A DNA stretch of 47,309 nucleotides. Origin: Haplomitrium mnioides. Lineage: Eukaryota; Marchantiophyta; Haplomitriopsida; Calobryales. The DNA lies in contig JBNGIS010020575.1 of NCBI GenBank assembly GCA_049999725.1, forward strand, positions 1 to 47,309, given 5' to 3'. Shown in pieces: positions 45,537-47,309 of this stretch. The notes below the pieces were generated by a model. That model was not told the origin of the DNA. It saw nothing but the letters and a program-made list of their open reading frames with translations, and searched no databases. How positions within the stretch are numbered: the stretch's first letter is position 1; each line of letters begins with the position of its first letter. Made by a program: the position numbers and the translations under genes.

Positions 45537-45636
45537 NNNNNNNNNNNNNNNNNNNNNNNNNNNNNNNNNNNNNNNNNNNNNNNNNNNNNNNNNNNNNNNN
45601 NNNNNNNNNNNNNNNNNNNNNNNNNNNNNNNNNNNN
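45537..45636. other. Assembly gap, 100 N, in element B
   Basis: It lies just downstream (in the sense of element B) of the end of the DUF7869-like gene. The true length is unknown. Confidence 0.95.
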
Positions 45637-45639
45637 TCG

Positions 45640-47309
45640 GACTCAACTTTAGAAAAATTATCAAGGTTTGTTTGATCTGTCTCAGTTTTAATTATAGTGA
45701 TTGAATCTCTTTGAAACATTTCACGATTGAGGGTTTTTTGTCTTTCGTACTCAAATAGATCTGATTTAATGATAGCTACAGTGGTTTTCTTCAATTGGTT
45801 TTTTATATAAGAAGAAAATAAAAAGAAAAAATCGTGATTTGTGTCATATCAAGTACATCAACATGTAACTTAGATTTGTGTTTCCCTTTTGTTGCTATTA
45901 TTTTTTCTGAGAAGTATTGTCCAAAAAATGCATCCTCAACCAAACAAGCAAACCATTGAACTCGTAGTCATTTTGGGTTTGGAGGATCTTCCTCATCAAA
46001 TGACAAAACTTTGAGAACATTGGGAACTAAAAATAGTTTGCTCTTTGGATCCAAAGATGCAACAACACAAATAAACATTCTAGCTTTTATCTCATGTAGA
46101 TTGCCGAATTTATACCCGTATCAAGTATTGTGTGAAAGGGTCCCTTCTCGCGACCCAAGTGCTTCATCATAGATTGCTCAACGTGTAGAAAGTATTTGTT
46201 GTATCAGAGTATCTTCTCATGTCTGTTGAGCATTAAGCTGAGAATCTAGACAAACATTTTGAGAATCATTACAAGTGTTTGATTATTGTGAAGGTGGAAA
46301 GGTAAGTTGTGCTTGGAGTCCTCGTCTTTTTTTTTCAAGGATGTAGGCCGCAATCTCTCATTGGGCAAGAAAAAAACTCATTCCACTATTGAATATTTGA
46401 ATCTATAAAGAACTTGTAGCAATTCTCACTTATGTTGTCCCTTATTGAAAATACCACTTTCTCGGCATCCACTTTAATTTCTTCTTTTTGAGACCATTTG
46501 ATTTTAGAATATGCCTTGAGAGGAATCAACATTGAACTTAAAATTTCTGTCCACTTCACGTAGGCACTTGAATTGACAAATACCATCCGCAAGTAGCCAA
46601 AATTCATCTATTGAAAATTGTTTGCTCCAAATCTTTGCATTGGAATCATTTAGCTGGAACTTGAATTGTTGATTAATAGTAATATCATGTATCCTTTGAA
46701 CCAGAGAGGAACATTGTTGCAGAAACATTTTGAAATCCCAAGTTTCCAACAAAAGAGTCACTTGAGGTTTAGGATTATAGGATAATTGAAGCGCTTCGCT
46801 AAGACTTTTAATTATAAAAGCTTTGACATGTTTTAAACGTTTTGAGAATTGGCTGAACATTTGATCAATTTGATCATGAGTATGGCCAACCATGAGAACC
46901 CCCACCTTGATTTTTCGAAAAACATTCTTGGCAAAAGGGAGAATAAGATATCCAAATAGGATAGAATTCTTATTCTCTCATGTCGTGTTGTCCAACTGAA
47001 GATACAAAGTTGGAGGCAACGGGCCTTCAAAGTCACATAATATTTTGTTGAGCACAGTAATTGTCTAATTAGATTCGCTTCTCAAGTTTTTGTACGTTAA
47101 GAACACCCTCGAAGAATGAGCATGATTGAATATAAGTGCACCAACAACATGCACACCCACCAAACAATCTTTATCAATGTTTTTTGTGGTGGCGAAGGCC
47201 AATGTGAAATAGTAGTTTTCTTCTGATCCATTCTATCAATGAAAATTCCCAAGTATTTTTGGCATTGGCATAACATTTTCTTTGATGGTTTGCAAGTTTT
47301 GTTCTTTCT
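45640..47309 (-). pseudogene. DUF7869-like protein, copy B, broken, 5' part outside the window
   Basis: On the - strand the motifs run GIFIDRMDQKKTT (about 47225-47265), HVVGALIFN (about 47135-47160), LYLQLDNTT then a TGA in place of the CGA Arg codon before ENKN (about 46970-47012), and an intact VGHTHDQIDQMFS (about 46850-46890). SYNPKP then runs directly on without the repeat insertion of copy A. WDFKMFLQQ and FSIDEFWLLADGICQFKC follow, then a C-terminal block with VQWFACLVEDAFFGQYF near 45900-45960, and the tail SDLFEYERQK...FQRDS before the gap. Damage is lighter than in copy A. Three acidic motifs (IDxMDQ, QLDN, HDQIDQ) would suit a metal-dependent nuclease or transposase; this is inference. 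Confidence 0.65.

Larger units (their letters stand above)
44156..47309 (-). mobile_element. Element B: second DUF7869-type copy, inverted, runs off the window
   Basis: The reverse complement matches element A from its coding region through the 3' non-coding part to the common end near 44156-44170. The 3' match is clear over 44524-44850 (A: about 6660-6930). Only the 5' end is missing from the window. It sits directly next to G4 integrase sequence, so it probably inserted into G4; this cannot be proven without the other end. Confidence 0.6.

Noticed and set aside
2430-47309. Elements A and B as the two arms of one giant inverted-repeat element
   Set aside because: Each arm carries its own gene copy with independent damage, and the 37 kb between them are unrelated retroelements. 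Two separate insertions of one family are simpler.

Overview
The window looks like heterochromatic or intergenic DNA from a large plant genome. It is built almost entirely of decayed, nested mobile elements, and I see no intact host gene, tRNA or rRNA. The kingdom follows from plant-type Ty3/gypsy gag-pol remnants with very long LTRs, plus two copies of a transposon-like gene resembling the DUF7869 proteins of green plants. A seed-free plant (fern, lycophyte or bryophyte) or a gymnosperm would fit, but I cannot fix the species. Three runs of exactly 100 N are scaffold gaps.

Layout, left to right. (1) 9-436 is a 58-bp tandem repeat. (2) About 2430-7058 is element A on the + strand: a broken DUF7869-like gene followed by an AT-rich 3' region carrying CpG-rich palindromes. 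(3) 8023-28637 is a Ty3/gypsy element ("L") on the - strand, with 3.0- and 2.9-kb LTRs and a near-perfect 5-bp target duplication. A second, related element ("M", 12648-22638) sits inside its RNase H codons, flanked by the duplication AACTT. M keeps gag and protease but has lost reverse transcriptase, RNase H and the integrase core. L has lost its reverse transcriptase palm. (4) About 29490-33200 is an older Ty3/gypsy pol remnant ("G3", - strand). (5) 33200-38100 is AT-rich DNA with a 70-bp tandem repeat and an (AG)n microsatellite. (6) About 38110-44155 is a second pol remnant of the G3 family ("G4", - strand). Its integrase zinc finger is split by a 3.37-kb solo LTR ("S", 40520-43891) with a perfect CGTCT duplication. 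(7) About 44156-47309 is element B, a second copy of element A in opposite orientation, running off the window.

The relative history can be read directly. G4 predates S, L predates M, and B abuts and probably interrupts G4. L, M and S are related subfamilies. Their LTRs share an invariant block around a CTCGCGAG palindrome, and M and S also share a G-rich motif repeated two or three times per LTR. The best candidate for an under-described system is the A/B family: a DUF7869-type protein with three conserved acidic motifs, carried in a repeated unit that has CpG palindromes near its end and a common 3' boundary in both copies.
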